From Gordionus sp. m RMFG-2023 (Eukaryota > Nematomorpha > Gordioida > Chordodea > Parachordodidae), in assembly GCF_954871325.1 (NCBI RefSeq), contig NC_088776.1:49866569-49930568 (forward strand): a DNA stretch of 64,000 nucleotides, given 5' to 3'. Both the position numbers and the translations under genes were made by a program. Each line of letters starts with the position of its first letter. Within the stretch, counting starts at the first letter, position 1. Below, piece after piece: positions 46,043 through 58,667 of this stretch. The notes beneath the pieces are model-generated. The model was not told the DNA's origin. It did no database searches and saw only the letters and a list, made by a program, of their open reading frames with translations.

Positions 46043-46182
46043 CTGTCAAAATAATTCCGGTATGCTATCAAAGCTATCATCCACCCAAACCAAATTACCA
46101 TATATTCCTTTCCCCATTTAACTATGTCTATCATCCTTGTTGACTTTAACTCGTTAAATCTTCTCTTATCAAATTCTGCCAT
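46043..46182 (-). CDS. First coding exon of an unrecognised small membrane protein
   Basis: Start codon at 46182-46180, donor TGACAG|GTAAGA, a strong splice site. Reads MAEFDKRRFNELKSTRMIDI, then WGKEYMVIWFGWMIALIAY, a likely single membrane helix flanked by charged residues. An in-frame Met further upstream would add a hydrophobic leader, but MAEF has the better look. Role and family are not recognised. It lies well upstream of the FRMD-like exons on the same strand; nothing links the two proteins. Confidence 0.5.
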
Positions 46183-46384
46183 AATTCGGGGAGTCGGGAA
46201 GATTTTTCCTTTTGAAATTTTGCATATTACGGCTAAAATTACTTTAAAAAAGTGGCAGAATAATAATTTTAAGTTTATTATCATATTAATTTATAGAATT
46301 ATAATAAGACCCGTCCTAAGGAGAACGGGGGTGAAATATGAGAGGTCCTTCTTCGCATAAGCTAGCAGAATTTTTTGTTATTAA

Positions 46385-48225
46385 TATTTGCTTAAATTTT
46401 TTAAAATCTTTTCCTTTTAAATCTCATATTAAGAACATATTGCAGAGACCCTGCATTAGCAAAAATTATAGGCCTAACCCGGTGTAACGAGTGAAAATGA
46501 TCTATGAGATTTCAAAATTTCATACCATCAAAATCTCATGTATGGGTTGTGTTTTGATATAAATGCCTTACAATGTTTTTAAAGCAATAAATCGAAAGTA
46601 AAAATTTTCATGATATGAATTTAAAATTATTAACATTATAATATAGACATTAATGGTATAAAACCTAACTGAATCTATATTTTAGAATAATATTTTAATA
46701 ATGCTTTGCAAGAGATATATTGTTTCATTTCAAAAGCTCATCTTTATATTTTTAGATTATTTCGTTTTATTTTCATATTAATATCTTATATATTTATTTT
46801 CATTAAAGTTTTGAAAGTCTGTGAATTTAATTGATATTTTGGACACAATCTAAACAAAAAAATAAATAAAGAATATTTTAACTTAATTTTGAAAACGTTT
46901 AACCATAATAGAAATGAATCAATAAATAAATATTAAAAAAATTTATATATAAAATTTTTGCCTTAAAGGTAAAAAAATTAAATAATTTATGAAAATAAGA
47001 AGAAGAAAACATAAGACCCATTTTTATAATAAATTTGGTTCAAGGAAAAAACTTGCCTTAGAGTTTATTTTAAATAATTCAAAAATTATTATCTTTTTTC
47101 TCATATGCAAATAAAAATATATTTTCAAATATAACAAGTTAATAAATAATAAAAATAATTTTTTTTAATTTAATAGTTAAAATTGAATTAAAAGTAAAAA
47201 ATTTAATAAACAAAACCAAAATTTATGAATAAATTGAAAAGGCACAGTAAGAGGTGTTAATAGTTCTAGTAAATAAAATGAGAATAGAAATTATATGTCA
47301 CTTTGATTAATTATTTGTTTAAGATTATTCAATATCATAACATAAAATATTGTCTATTCAAATTTGCATTTTTTTTGAAGGTCACATAAAAATTTATTTA
47401 TCAATATTGATATAAAATTATATAGGACTGGTTAACACTACTACCTAATCCAAAATCTGTTATATATAGTGTTTAATGAAAAAAATGAAAAGATAATATT
47501 CATCAATATTTTTATTTTTTATCATTTAAAATGAATAATATATGAAATTTTCAAAAATAAAATAAATTAAAAATAAGAAAATTTTTTTTTTATCTTATCA
47601 GTTTGAAGAATTGGTAGTAATTTTTTTTATCAATTTATTGTATACTAAGAAAACCTAATTTTTGAGGGCTAATTACAAATTTGGGTGTTACTGATATCAG
47701 CTAAAATTGAATAATTTGAAAAAAAAGTTTCTTATGCATAAAAATCACAAAAGATTTGGAATTTTAAGTAAAATTTGAAAAAAATGCTGATCAAAAAAAC
47801 ATTTTCTAACTCATCTTATGAAGCTAAATACAATTCTGTATTAATATAATTTAAATTAAGCTTCTTTGATAGGGTGCGCGTAGATTTCGGGGTTGCGTAG
47901 ATTTTGGGGGTGCGTATTTAGTCATGCCCATTAAAATATTCAGATATCAGTTTTTAATTTTGAAGAGATCAAACTTAAATTCAGAATACTGGTCAATAAT
48001 AGCTAAAAAAATGTTAATAATATATCTTCGCTTTTTGGAGGGTAAAGCCTAAAGAAAATAATAAAATCTTTTATATATTAAAATTTTTTATGACATATTT
48101 GGAAGTTAAATAAATTTACCGTGAATTCGTATGTTAAAGTTTCAGTGTCGTCAAGTAGTCGAATAGTACATTTGAAATCTTTATTTGGTATATAACTTTC
48201 TCCTTTTGAAGCTAATTTTGAAAAC
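46385..48225. other. Non-coding AT-rich stretch
   Basis: Very A/T-rich with no supported exon, RNA gene or element end. Confidence 0.5.
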
Positions 48226-48228
48226 AAT

Positions 48229-50443
48229 TTCATATTGTGATATTTTAGGTTGGGTAAATTACATCATAAATACATATGTTAAAATGATTTTTAAATTTTA
48301 TTTAATGCTAAACCACGACCATTTGAAATTTTGTCAGCAATAGCAGGGGCGTCGCTAGCCTCCACAATCTCAGGGGGCTCAACTAAAAAAATTTTATGGG
48401 GACTTCGCCCCATTATACTTTTTTAAACATTGTTATGAACAATTATTCTGATTTTCACATTTTGTCATTTATTATATTATGCACACAAAATAAAGTGGCA
48501 TATAAAAAACCACATGATGCAATAATATAATTCTTAGCATCTTACATTGACAAAAGATTATCAAACTAGTATAATTCTCTGTAACCATTTTAGACAATGT
48601 TTTATAGAATGGACTAATAAGGAAATTTATAGGCCTAAACCAAATCAACAATTTTTGCAGGAGAGAGTATAAACGAGCAATCCAAATCATAAAACTATAT
48701 GGTGGTTAGAGCTTCCTCTTAGATGACAATATGGAAGCTAGATAAGTAATCGAGAAAATTATTGTGAGATATCAAATTTCTAAAAGATTATCTTCCATTT
48801 TAATGATATATAAACGACTACACATTTGACCATTATTGTTTATCTAAAATATTCAATTATATGCTCTCAGCCGTTATAGTAATAATCTTAAATTACATAG
48901 CAACACAAATAATAAATGCTGGTTAATTTGCAGTAATAGCCATGACACTCACGATGTTAACTAATATCAGAATTTATTATGTTGGATAAATTGATAAAAT
49001 AAAAACACTAATAATCTTTGGAAGAAATAATTATGCAAATATATTGAATTCTGGAGTTATTTACACGGCAATGCCATATTATAAATGAAACATTTTCTAA
49101 CTATAAAATAAGGACCAGAATGATATGATGAAACAATTAAGATTTTATATATTGTCGTACCACCTTGGTATACTATATCTTAAAATAGTAGTTTGTAATA
49201 ATATCAAAAATATACTTGTATTAAAAATTTAACTCAAGACTGTTTTTCGAAAAAGAAAAAAATAGCTTTCCTAAAAACACATAAAAAAAGAGAAGAAAGG
49301 ATATCAAATTTATTACATCTATTGCATGATGAATAATAAAATCTTTAATTTATAAAATTATTTATAACTAAATAGATGGCGCTTAATATTTAAATGCAAT
49401 TAAATATTTTATTTATTATCAAAACCATTTATTAGTTAAGTTTATTATAATATTAACTGTAATATATTATATAACTGTCAAATACGTCTATAAAAGTGGC
49501 ATTATATCTAATATTTTATAAACAACTGTATATAGTAGAGGATTATAAACTATATGTCTACTTACTTTTTTATAAAGAAATTTCTTATACTTATTTGGAC
49601 CTTGAAAATATATTTAAGGTATAATAATAAAATTTCAAAATAAATATACAGTTGATTAGTCATTTTGAACTCGGCTAATTACAATATTAAATTTGTTAAT
49701 TTTCAAATAATATATGATTATATTTATTTAATTAGGGTTAAATAATAATTTAAATAAAAAGTCAATTAAACTTCAACTGTTAGAGCTAAATTAATATTTA
49801 GTGAGTTATTGATATAATATTTTTAATAAGGAATTTGATTGCAAGCTGACATAGTGAAAATATAATTTATATGTATTAATCTAATCTAATAATTAAAATA
49901 ACATTCATTTAATAAAAATTTAAATAGTCTTATAATTTCTAAATTAAAATTATATCTATATATTACTTAATGGAATTATAAAAGAAATCATTCAGTGGGA
50001 AATCAAAAAAATTTATTTTTAGTTCAAGGGGATATTAAGGAGCCATTAAAAAAAAATTTTGTTTCAGGGGGATATTCAAATTTTTCAGGGGGCTCGAGCC
50101 CCTGCGCCCCCCCCCCCAGGGACGCCACTGAGCAATAGTAAATATTTAATTTATTCAAATTTATATATTTTTTATTAAAAAGAATTTAAAACAAAGTTTA
50201 TTTATAAAAAAACGGGTTTCGCTTCTTTCAGGGTGTATAATTTCATATTTTGATTATTTATAGGTTGAGTAAATTATTTCATAAATACATATGTTATGAT
50301 TTTTAAATTTTATTTAATGCTAAACCGCGACCATTTGAAATTTAGTTAGCAATAGCAAATATTTAATTTATTCAAATTTATAATAAAATGAATTTAAAAC
50401 AAAGCTTATAAATAAAAAACGGTTGTCGCTTTTTTCAGGGTGT
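48229..50443 (+). repeat. Tandem duplication interrupted by a hAT-like element
   Basis: Unit 1 is 48229-48343 plus 50139-50236; unit 2 is about 50240-50443. Shared blocks: TCATAAATACATATGTTA, ATTTTATTTAATGCTAAACC, GACCATTTGAAATTT, AGCAATAG, AATATTTAATTTATTCAAAT, AACAAAG, TTTCAGGGTGTAT. Unit 2 has a single AGCAATAG followed directly by CAAATATTT, i.e. the unoccupied site. Confidence 0.8.
48344..50130. mobile_element. Non-autonomous hAT element with 8-bp target duplication
   Basis: Left end CAGGGGCGTCGCTAGCC; right end, read inward on the other strand, CAGTGGCGTCCCTGGGGG. Flanked on both sides by AGCAATAG, a perfect 8-bp duplication. 1787 bp. CAGGGGCG-type ends and 8-bp duplications are the hAT signature. 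No transposase sequence was recognised inside, so it depends on another element. Its inner part (for example ATATTAACTGTAATATATTA, ACTATATGTCTACTTACTTT) is shared with 50866-52041. Confidence 0.85.
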
Positions 50444-50736
50444 ATTTTTATTATTTTTATAATGTAATTTTTTTTAAAATATTAATAAGGTTGGTTGTTT
50501 TTATAACTGATTAATATAATCTTTATATATTATATTTTTTAGAAATTTTGCTGTTTTTATTGACATTCTCTTTTTATCTCCTTTAAATTCTAATAAGAAT
50601 AATTATACTGTTCTCTATGATTTAGCAGCAAACTTTAATAATATAATGTAGCAGCATTCAAATTCCTGTGACCCTGAAATTTTTTTGAATAATTGTAAAA
50701 GAATCAAAGGAAATTAATACAAAGAGAGGGAAATAT

Positions 50737-52260
50737 AAATTAAACCAATCACATTAAAAGTTTATTGCCAGAACCTCCTCTCCAATCAACGTTCTTAAAT
50801 ATCCTCGTCAATTATATTCCATCGCTTAAAAATGAGCTTTACAGTACAGTTATGAGCGCCCATCACATAGGCGTAGCCAAGGGGGAAATCCCCCCTCTCA
50901 GAAATTCATCACTTTTTGTGAATATCATTTTAAGCTTATAAAAAATAACCCCCTTAGTCCTACCCTAACTCTCTGACCCCCAAACATGTATGCATATATC
51001 TTAAACAATAATTTGAAAGAAAGAATGTATAAGTTGATATTTCTTTATAAAACTATTTATCATAAATTATACATTTTTGTAAAAAAGCATTTATATATAA
51101 AAAAAGTGAACCAAAAATGTTTTTTAAGAAATAGAATGTAAGCCAAAGATAAGTCTTAAGACAAAAGTGAAGTATTATATTTATTAATAATAGATCCATA
51201 GAATTACTAAATAATATAATATATCAAATATAATTTTTTATAAAGTGAGTAATTTTAATTTATTTTTTTTAATAAAACTAAAATATAATTAAACTATTGA
51301 TAAAATTAAATCATAAATTAAATAAAAAAATTAAAGCACAATACAAACAGTGGAATATTATATGTCGTAGATTTACAGTATATCTAATTTTATCAATTAT
51401 GATAACAATCAAGTAATTTTTACCAATATAGAAAATTATATATATTTTAGAGATAACTATAAAATATTGATAAGGTCATCAGAAAATATCTTTTAAAGAC
51501 ATTGTGGGATAAATAATATGAAGATTAATTTTAAATATCATTTTTACTTAAAATAAATAGATGACGTTAAATAATTGAATGCAAATTGTTGCTATATTTA
51601 TTATCAAGAGCATTTAGTAAAATTTGTTAAAATATTAACTGTAATATATTTTCTAACTGTCAAATATATCTGTAAAAGTGGAATTTTGCCTAGTATTTTG
51701 TAACTAATTCTATATAATCGAGGAATATCAACTATATGTCTACTTACTTTTTATAAAAAAATTTCTTATACTTGTTGGAATAAACTATTACCATGCTTTT
51801 ATATTAATGTATATAATTATTTAGATAAACTAAAAATATATTTCTCTATTTATTCCAGGCTTATTATTTTTTTATTAAAATTAACCTCCTATTATGTAAA
51901 AATATTTTATGACTATATATAGATTAAGGTAACCCGGCCGAAGGCCCACTAAAAATAGGGTCTGGGGGCTTCGCTCCCAGAAATTTTTTAATTCCCCTCC
52001 CCTCCCCCCCCCCCCTTAGGAAAATCCTGGCTACGCCTTTGGTCCAACGGAATTTTTACAAGGAGTTGAATTATATTATACATTTTAAAAAAATCAATTA
52101 CCTTTATTTTAATTGTATGAATTATAAATTTGGTCAAACAATAATCAAAGTTTTAAATAGGACCAAATTTAAAAACTTTAATTATAATGTAAATGGAAGA
52201 AGCGTCAAATATTTAAATAATTTTAACTTCGTGATTTCCCTATCCAATATTCACCATTTC
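50737..52260 (+). repeat. Dispersed repeat E, copy 1, interrupted by a hAT-like element
   Basis: The segments 50737-50865 and 52042-52260 together match 54358-54680: ACCAATCACA, CTCCTAAATATC, CAAGGAGTTGAATTA, ATTATACATTT, TTATAAATTTGGT, AATTATAATGTA and GGAAGA follow in the same order. The interrupting element is 50866-52041. The 111-residue open frame from 52039 lies in this repeat and is not taken as a gene. Confidence 0.75.
50866..52041. mobile_element. Non-autonomous hAT-like element, relative of the 48.3-kb one
   Basis: Ends CATAGGCGTAGCCAAGGGGG and, from the right, CAAAGGCGTAGCCAGGATTT. 1176 bp. Flanks GCCCATCA and GTCCAACG agree at five of eight bases, so the target duplication is eroded or absent. 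Shares internal sequence with 48344-50130 (TATTAACTGTAATATATT, AACTGTCAAATA, ACTATATGTCTACTTACTTT). No transposase seen. Confidence 0.7.
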
Positions 52261-52696
52261 TCATTCATTCTTCCCTCTCTACCATTTTTTTTTAATTCCC
52301 TATCATTGCAACCTTTATATCCTCACTCTCATTCGAAGGACAGATCGACTATTTTAAATTACCAGAATCTCTAGATAGTCTTGACAATATATAATTTTAG
52401 TACTTTCCAGACACACCCCGACCCATATGCATCCTTTAAAATGACTGGGACGTCCCTATAATTCCTCGTTCCATTGTAATTCACTATCGAACCCGCAATC
52501 CGAAGAACTTACCAACCTACAATTTATTTATAATCATAATGGTTATGAATGGCACTAGTCGTTATTTTAAATCAGAATCTGGCACTTTATTCCTCAAGAG
52601 GCCTTAAATATTATTTCTTATGAAATCTTATTTACCTTTTATCACTTACACACTAGGTAACTTTAGCATTGCGGCATCATTTTTCCTAAAAACACT

Positions 52697-52936
52697 AGGA
52701 AAAATTTTTTTATATCTGCAAATACCAAGGCTTTGCCTCAATCAGAGAATATCTTGAAATATTTAGATCCACCTATCCATTCACGGATCTATGAATTATA
52801 TACATTTATAAAACACAACTTTGACTTTATCAATGTCTCTCTTCAAATTGTGATAGACGCTGAACAATGTGTTATACTAATGCGATATCTTAACACTTGT
52901 TTTACTGATGCACAATTTCATTTTTATCATGCATGA
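52697..52936 (+). CDS. Isolated protein-like open frame, possible exon
   Basis: Open after an AAG that could be an acceptor; reads ALPQSENILKYLDPPIHSRI, FIKHNFDFINVSLQIVIDAE and MRYLNTCFTDAQFHFYHA to a stop at 52936. Composition is more balanced than the surrounding AT-rich sequence. No known domain is recognised and no partner exon found. It may be the last exon of a + gene, a dead gene piece or a transposon relic. Confidence 0.3.
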   Translation, partial: RKNFFISANTKALPQSENILKYLDPPIHSRIYELYTFIKHNFDFINVSLQIVIDAEQCVILMRYLNTCFTDAQFHFYHA

Positions 52937-53985
52937 TTTATTTATAGCGAATTAAACAAATTTTCGGAAAGAATAAGAATATATTATTTGCAAATATTAA
53001 TTAAAAACCCAGTTATTTTTTAAATTAACCATATCTTTCAGGATTTCTTTTTTTCTACACAAGGAAAACATGGTATTATCGAGTAAATAATATGTGTGAT
53101 CATTTATTGGTCTGATATATTTAATTAGTAACGTGCTAATTATGTTAACGCTTTTATTATTTTTTTTTGAAATAATAGTTAATATGATTTTTTTTTAAAA
53201 GTAAAGTTACAATTTTTAAACGATCAGATTATTTTTAAGGAGAAAATCAGCTGCTATCATCTTCGAAATCTAATAAAAATAATAGTACCCCTTTCTAGGA
53301 TATATCAACAATATAAATTTTATATCAAAATCATAAGTAAAATTATGTATGTATATACTTATACAAAATAAAAATGTATAAAATTATTATTATATGGTTA
53401 CAAAATAAGAATAAAAATATATGATTATTTTTTGAAATAAAATAAGATGTTATATCTTTGTTTGTTTGGTACAATATGTTTTATTTGCATGGCGTTTGAC
53501 AATGCCATCTTTGAATTTATGAATATTGTGAATAGTCCTTTGGAAATATTAAATCTTTTAGCACATTCTCTTTGAGTAAGATTGTAAATATATAATGAAA
53601 TTTTATAATATAAATGAAGGAATGCATATGCCCACTTTATCTAAATCTTTCTAAAATGGACAAAAAATTAAAAATATGCCCACTTTTTAAAGTAGACAGT
53701 TGCCCCAATTTATCAAGGCATTTTTTTAATAGTAGTTTATAAGAATTTGATTTGGGGCTTAAAATTTTTGTCAAATTAGAAAGTTACTCGAATTATCAAG
53801 AGACCAAATTAGAGAGGTTTGGCTATATATGCAATAAATAACCACTCAGTCTACTTGGACGATTGATTTTAATAATATTAATTTATACTTATAATTATTT
53901 ACCTTTTGATCTTAACTTCATTAATAAAATGCATATATCAACAACTTATTTTATAAAAATTAATTAGTGTTTTAAAAAATCACAA

Positions 53986-54139
53986 TTTGTTAAAAACGAC
54001 CCGATAAAATTTTAGTCAGAATAATATTATCTCGAGATTTGACAAATCTCCAAACCTTTCTGCTATCTATTAGAGAAATCTTCTGACTTTCATAATATTA
54101 TTTTGGCGAAAATCTTAATCAGGCTTTTTAATAATACTA
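53986..54139. repeat. Hairpin MITE family A, copy 9 (shortened)
   Basis: Left TTGTTAAAAACGACCCGATA, loop CCAAACCTTTCTGCTATCTA, right end TCAGGCTTTTTAATAATACT. Inner arms keep ATAATATTATC and its complement. Confidence 0.65.
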
Positions 54140-54357
54140 AAATTAATCATTATTATACCACATTTATTTCATAAAATTATTATAAGCTATCAACATAATT
54201 TATAGAAAACCTACTAAACTATTTATCTATAATACCCTAAAAATCGATATTACAGCAATAAGGTAGCAACATCTTCAAATATTTCCCTAGGCTTTTCAAA
54301 TTTCAGGGATCCCTTAATAAACTTAATAATTGATATAATTAGAAACAAAGAGTAAAA

Positions 54358-54680
54358 ATAAAACCAATCACAATAGACAATCAATGCAGAGGATTGTCAG
54401 TCCAGTTAACGCTCCTAAATATCTGCGTGGGCTATATTCTATTGATCGCAAATGATCCATCCAATTATGAACTACCTGGGAATTTTTTAAGGAGTTGAAT
54501 TAAATTATACATTTGAGAAAAAAGTTTTTATTATTTTTATTTTAATTTAATTATAAATTTGGTTAAATAATTACTCAAGGATCTAAATAAGAATAAGGTA
54601 GGTTTAAAAACTTGAATTATAATGTAGGTGGAAGAGGCATTGGATATTTAAATATTATCATTTTAACCTCGTGACTATAT
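54358..54680 (+). repeat. Dispersed repeat E, copy 2 (uninterrupted)
   Basis: Matches the two flanks of the hAT-like element at 50866-52041. At the equivalent of the insertion point it reads TATGAACTACCTGGGAATTT with no element. Confidence 0.75.
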
Positions 54681-55055
54681 TTTTTTAGAATTATATTAGA
54701 AAAATTAAGTAGAAAGTCAGGCAAATCCGCTGGTTTATTCCTTAAGCAAATTAATTAAAACTTTTTTTAAATGCATTTTAAGGAATTTTATGGATTACAT
54801 TTAAAATAAATATTACCTAGTGGTATTAAGTCATTTATTATTAAAACTTCCTTCTTTTAGTCTTAAGCAAAAATAAAATGGTAAAAAATCAAAATATGAT
54901 ATATTATATGAAAATAAAGTTACATAAATATATTTATTGTTACCTTATAAATTATTATTTGATGATCATACACATTAAAATAATAAAAATACTTAATATA
55001 CGTAACAACTTAAATATTCAAGGTAGCTCCTTAATTGTTATCTCAATAAGTAAAG

Positions 55056-55249
55056 ATGTTAAATGGCTCGATTTTTAAAAACGGCTATCCCAATATTTTA
55101 GCAAAAAGATATTATTAGAGCCTGGTGATTTTGCTCATAGGTGGTTGAATGAAAGGTTGGGACATCTATTAACAAAATCTCGAGACTTGCGCCATATTTT
55201 ACGCTAACTGGTTAGCCGTTTTTAAAAATCTAGCCCTTTTAACAACCCT
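55056..55249. repeat. Hairpin MITE family A, copy 10
   Basis: GATGTTAAATGGCTCGATTT to CTAGCCCTTTTAACAACCCT. Left arm ACGGCTATCCCAATATTTTA and right arm GGTTAGCCGTTTTTAAAAA are complements; loop AAAGGTTGGGACATCTATTA. Confidence 0.8.
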
Positions 55250-56273
55250 CAATAAGTAAATATTTTCACTTGATCACTTAATATTTTAATTTAATAGATG
55301 CATTTCAACCTCAATTTTATTAAGATAAGGAATTCCTAATCTTGACCAATTTTTAATTCAGCAAAAGGTGCATCTATTTATAAATGATTATTTTATTAAA
55401 TGATTGTACATATTAAAAAATAAACCAATTAACAATTTAAATATTCAAAGATGTTCCTTAATTATTAGGCAAATTTGAAAGATATTCCATAGACATAAAC
55501 CCTAATGAAGGCCGGGTAAAATCGGACTCATCTACACCGATGGGGGACATGGTGATGAAGTCCCTTATAAATTATATATATAAAAATTATAGAAACTTTT
55601 ATAAAAGTAGATTAGCACCTTTAGGACCCATTATTCTAAAAAGCTAGCTACACCCCTGGTCCAAAAGTCGCATTCTATTCAGACAGGAAACCTACATATA
55701 CATTTTCTTAGTTTTATTGAATCAAATTTAATAATGTAGAACATTTTGATTGTTGATACAAATTTTAAAAATATTGATTATATTATTATTTAAACATTTT
55801 TTTATATTTTAACATTATAATTCTTTTACTAATGATTTTCGAAAATTTTATATTAATGGTTTTACTTCCGTCCCTGCTAATACATAAAGTAAATTAATAA
55901 TATTTAATTTAAAGAAGCTTAAATTTCCCGATTACCCAAATATCTTGTAATTATTTGGTGTTATTGTTTATATATTAAGACTATATGATAGGTAAGTGGA
56001 TAGCACATTTAAAATTAAACTAAACCAAGCCGAAGTGATCGTCAACCATTATAATTTAATTTCTCCATGTCAATCCCCTGACTACGCTTATGATACCACC
56101 TTTACTAACTAAGAATAGCTCTGACTTCAGTTGAAGGCAGTTAGGTTCTGCCTCGAATCAATAAAAATATTTTTGAGCTTGTTATAAATGTGTTATACCA
56201 TTATCACAAATATTAACTTTTATTTTTGCTGTGTCAACTCAGCACGTTATTTAAATCTTTGATTTTTTTTTAG

Positions 56274-56323
56274 GAAGCATCAGCTGTTAAAGAAATTTTG
56301 CCCAATTTAGACCTAGCTGTTAA
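56274..56323 (+). CDS. Unrecognised + strand gene, third-last exon
   Basis: Acceptor TTTTTTTTAG, donor GTTAA|GTATGA. Reads EASAVKEILPNLDLAV. In phase with the next exon when the acceptor CCACAG at 56686 is used. A small soluble-looking, Lys-rich C-terminus results. Upstream exons and the function are unknown. Confidence 0.55.
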
Positions 56324-56414
56324 GTATGATTATTTAATTTTATACAATTTTATTTATATATAACTCCTAACCCTGGGGTAAGGAAAATAAATATTCTATT
56401 CGCTCACTTGTAAC

Positions 56415-56629
56415 TAGTATTGTTAAACGACTCGATATAAGCCGATTTTTAAAAACGGCTAACTCAATATTTCATTCAGAATAATATTACACAAGCCTTA
56501 AGATTTCAATCATAAATGGCACAAAGGTTTAGACATCTATTAGCGAAATCTCGAAGTTTGGGCAATAGCTAAAATATTGAGTTAGCCGTTTTTAAAAATA
56601 GCCTCAAATCGAGCCCTTTAACAACACTA
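56415..56629. repeat. Hairpin MITE family A, copy 11
   Basis: AGTATTGTTAAACGACTCGA to ATCGAGCCCTTTAACAACAC, then T and flanking A. Very well kept: left AAAACGGCTAACTCAATATT and right AATATTGAGTTAGCCGTTTT are exact complements. In the intron between the exons at 56323 and 56687. Confidence 0.9.
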
Positions 56630-56686
56630 CTTGGAACACTATTTTACATGTTTTTACTTTTAAATTTATTAATAAAGCGGCCACAG

Positions 56687-56757
56687 TTTAGTTCAAGACA
56701 CTCCTATAAAATCTGTGAAGAAGGTGGAGGCCAAGATCTTGATTGATACCATGAAAG
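56687..56757 (+). CDS. Unrecognised + strand gene, second-last exon
   Basis: Acceptor GGCCACAG, donor GAAAG|GTTAGG. Reads LVQDTPIKSVKKVEAKILID, then TMK. The next AG (TTTAG) would also leave an open frame but does not fit the phase of the previous exon. Amphipathic, Lys/Val-rich. Confidence 0.6.
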
Positions 56758-57534
56758 GTTAGGTACCATAATATAATACATTAAAATTAACGCCTTGGCA
56801 TAAATCCTCCCCCTTTTTACCGTACCTTTCTTTTCCCATTATCAAAAAATCCGTTGTGCAATAGATTATGCTTGATTAGCATTTTTATACTGTACTTTGT
56901 AAGATGTAGTGATGGGAAATTTTTAGGGTATCAGGCCTGTAGCCCGAAAGTTTCAGTTGAGAAAGGCGATGTAAAAAGTATATTAAGGGTCAATATTTGT
57001 TGAGGGTTATGTGGGTATATTGAAATAATTGGTTCCCATATATTAGTAGATTATTAACATAATAATAATTATTTTTTAACGAAACAATATACAATTTGTC
57101 TGTCTTATCATTATTATGTATATCGTTTGATCTTTTGAAACCCCCTTTGAATTTAGAAGCAATATACATAGAATATGTAGACTTTGTCAAATTGGGAACA
57201 AAAATAAAATTTTAAAAATATGCAAAAAAGGAAATTTATATCGAAAAAAATATATTTGAAGATTAACAATGCCACTTGTTAAAATAGAAATAGGTAGTCG
57301 GCGCAAGCAATTTATAAATTTAGTGGATTTTTTTTAAAACCAGTATATAATATGTATAATTGCAACAAAAGACATTTGATATCCCCCCAGCTATTTAATA
57401 ATATTAATGTTTTTTAAGGTCAAAATTAAAATTTAGACAATACGAAAGTTTCTTAAAATATTAAATTTAATAAAATAAAATTTATATTATATGAAGATAG
57501 CCCTCTTTTGGTACTTGTGGAAGTTTCATAATTA

Positions 57535-57752
57535 ATGTTGTTAAACGGCTCGATTTAACCCGATTTTTAAAAGCGGCCAACTCAATATTTTAGCTGAGAA
57601 ATATTGCCTAAGCTAAGAGATTTCGATAATAGATGTCCAAATCTTTATGCCATCTATGAGTAAAATCTTGAGGCTTGTGTAATATTTTTCTGGATAAAAT
57701 ATTGGGTTAGCCATTTTTAAAAATCGGCTCAAAATCGAGCCATTTAACAATA
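57535..57752. repeat. Hairpin MITE family A, copy 12
   Basis: ATGTTGTTAAACGGCTCGAT to AATCGAGCCATTTAACAATA. Arms CTCAATATTTTAGCTGAGAA and TTTCTGGATAAAATATTGGG pair; loop CCAAATCTTTATGCCATCTA. In the intron before the last exon at 57986. Confidence 0.9.
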
Positions 57753-57985
57753 TGTTTAAATATATATTTAAAGGGTATTAGTGATAGAAACTACCTAAGT
57801 ACTAGTAGATCTGAAACGGATTTAAATTGTAACTATAAGTATTTTAACAATAATAAATTATTATTATTATTTTTTTTAAATTGTAAAAATAAATGTGGAT
57901 TATATTTTATAGGTTTTAAAAAATTATTGATCTATTTTTTCAAAGATAACCAATATCAATAATTTATTTATATTAACCAATTTAG

Positions 57986-58062
57986 GGTCGGCGATGAGAA
58001 AAGCAATCAAGAACAAGAGAGGTATATTCAGATGGATTACTAAGTCAACGAAAAAACCATAG
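57986..58062 (+). CDS. Unrecognised + strand gene, last exon
   Basis: Acceptor CCAATTTAG; reads SAMRKAIKNKRGIFRWITKS, then TKKP and stop TAG at 58060-58062. Very basic C-terminus. A variant polyadenylation signal ATTAAA lies about 80 bp later. A donor inside (AGAG|GTATAT) is possible but would need a further exon. Confidence 0.6.
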
Positions 58063-58667
58063 AAGATCCATTATTTATAGCATTATCCAAAATGTTTAAC
58101 TCTTTTATTGTTAATGCTATATTTTTGTTTTGTATAATTTAATTAAAAGATATTTATATTTCATCACGTGGTCATAACTATAGAAAAAGAAAAGAGGAGA
58201 GGGGTTGGATTGAAATTCTTTTGATGTAAAGAATTTAGAAATGCTAGCTGCTATGTATTAAGTAGTAAAGCATCTTTCAATCGAAACCTAATAAAGTATC
58301 TTCAGATACTTTTACATTGTTAGATAATAGATATAATATAATACATTATTTTTTTAACTGAGGCAATTTTTCGTAATGAATTCCTCGTTTGCTAATATAT
58401 CAACATTGAGTTGGAATTTAGAATTAAAAACCCATTCTTTCTTCAAATTGGATTTTCAAGTAATTAAAATGTTTTTTAAAAATCAAATACGTCTAATTTG
58501 TTTATTTATTGTAAATGAAACAAATTTATCTTACTTTTTTTCACTATTTGTGAATAATAATTTTAATTTATTTAAAAATGGTTCTAATTTCATCTTCGTC
58601 AGATAAATTGCAAATTTTTTGTATAAATAAATGAAAGAAATACATTAATTAAATATAATGATTGAGA

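Noticed and set aside
52039-52374. 111-residue + strand frame
   Set aside because: It begins at the edge of a hAT-like element and runs through repeat E, which has a second copy at 54358-54680 where the frame is not kept.
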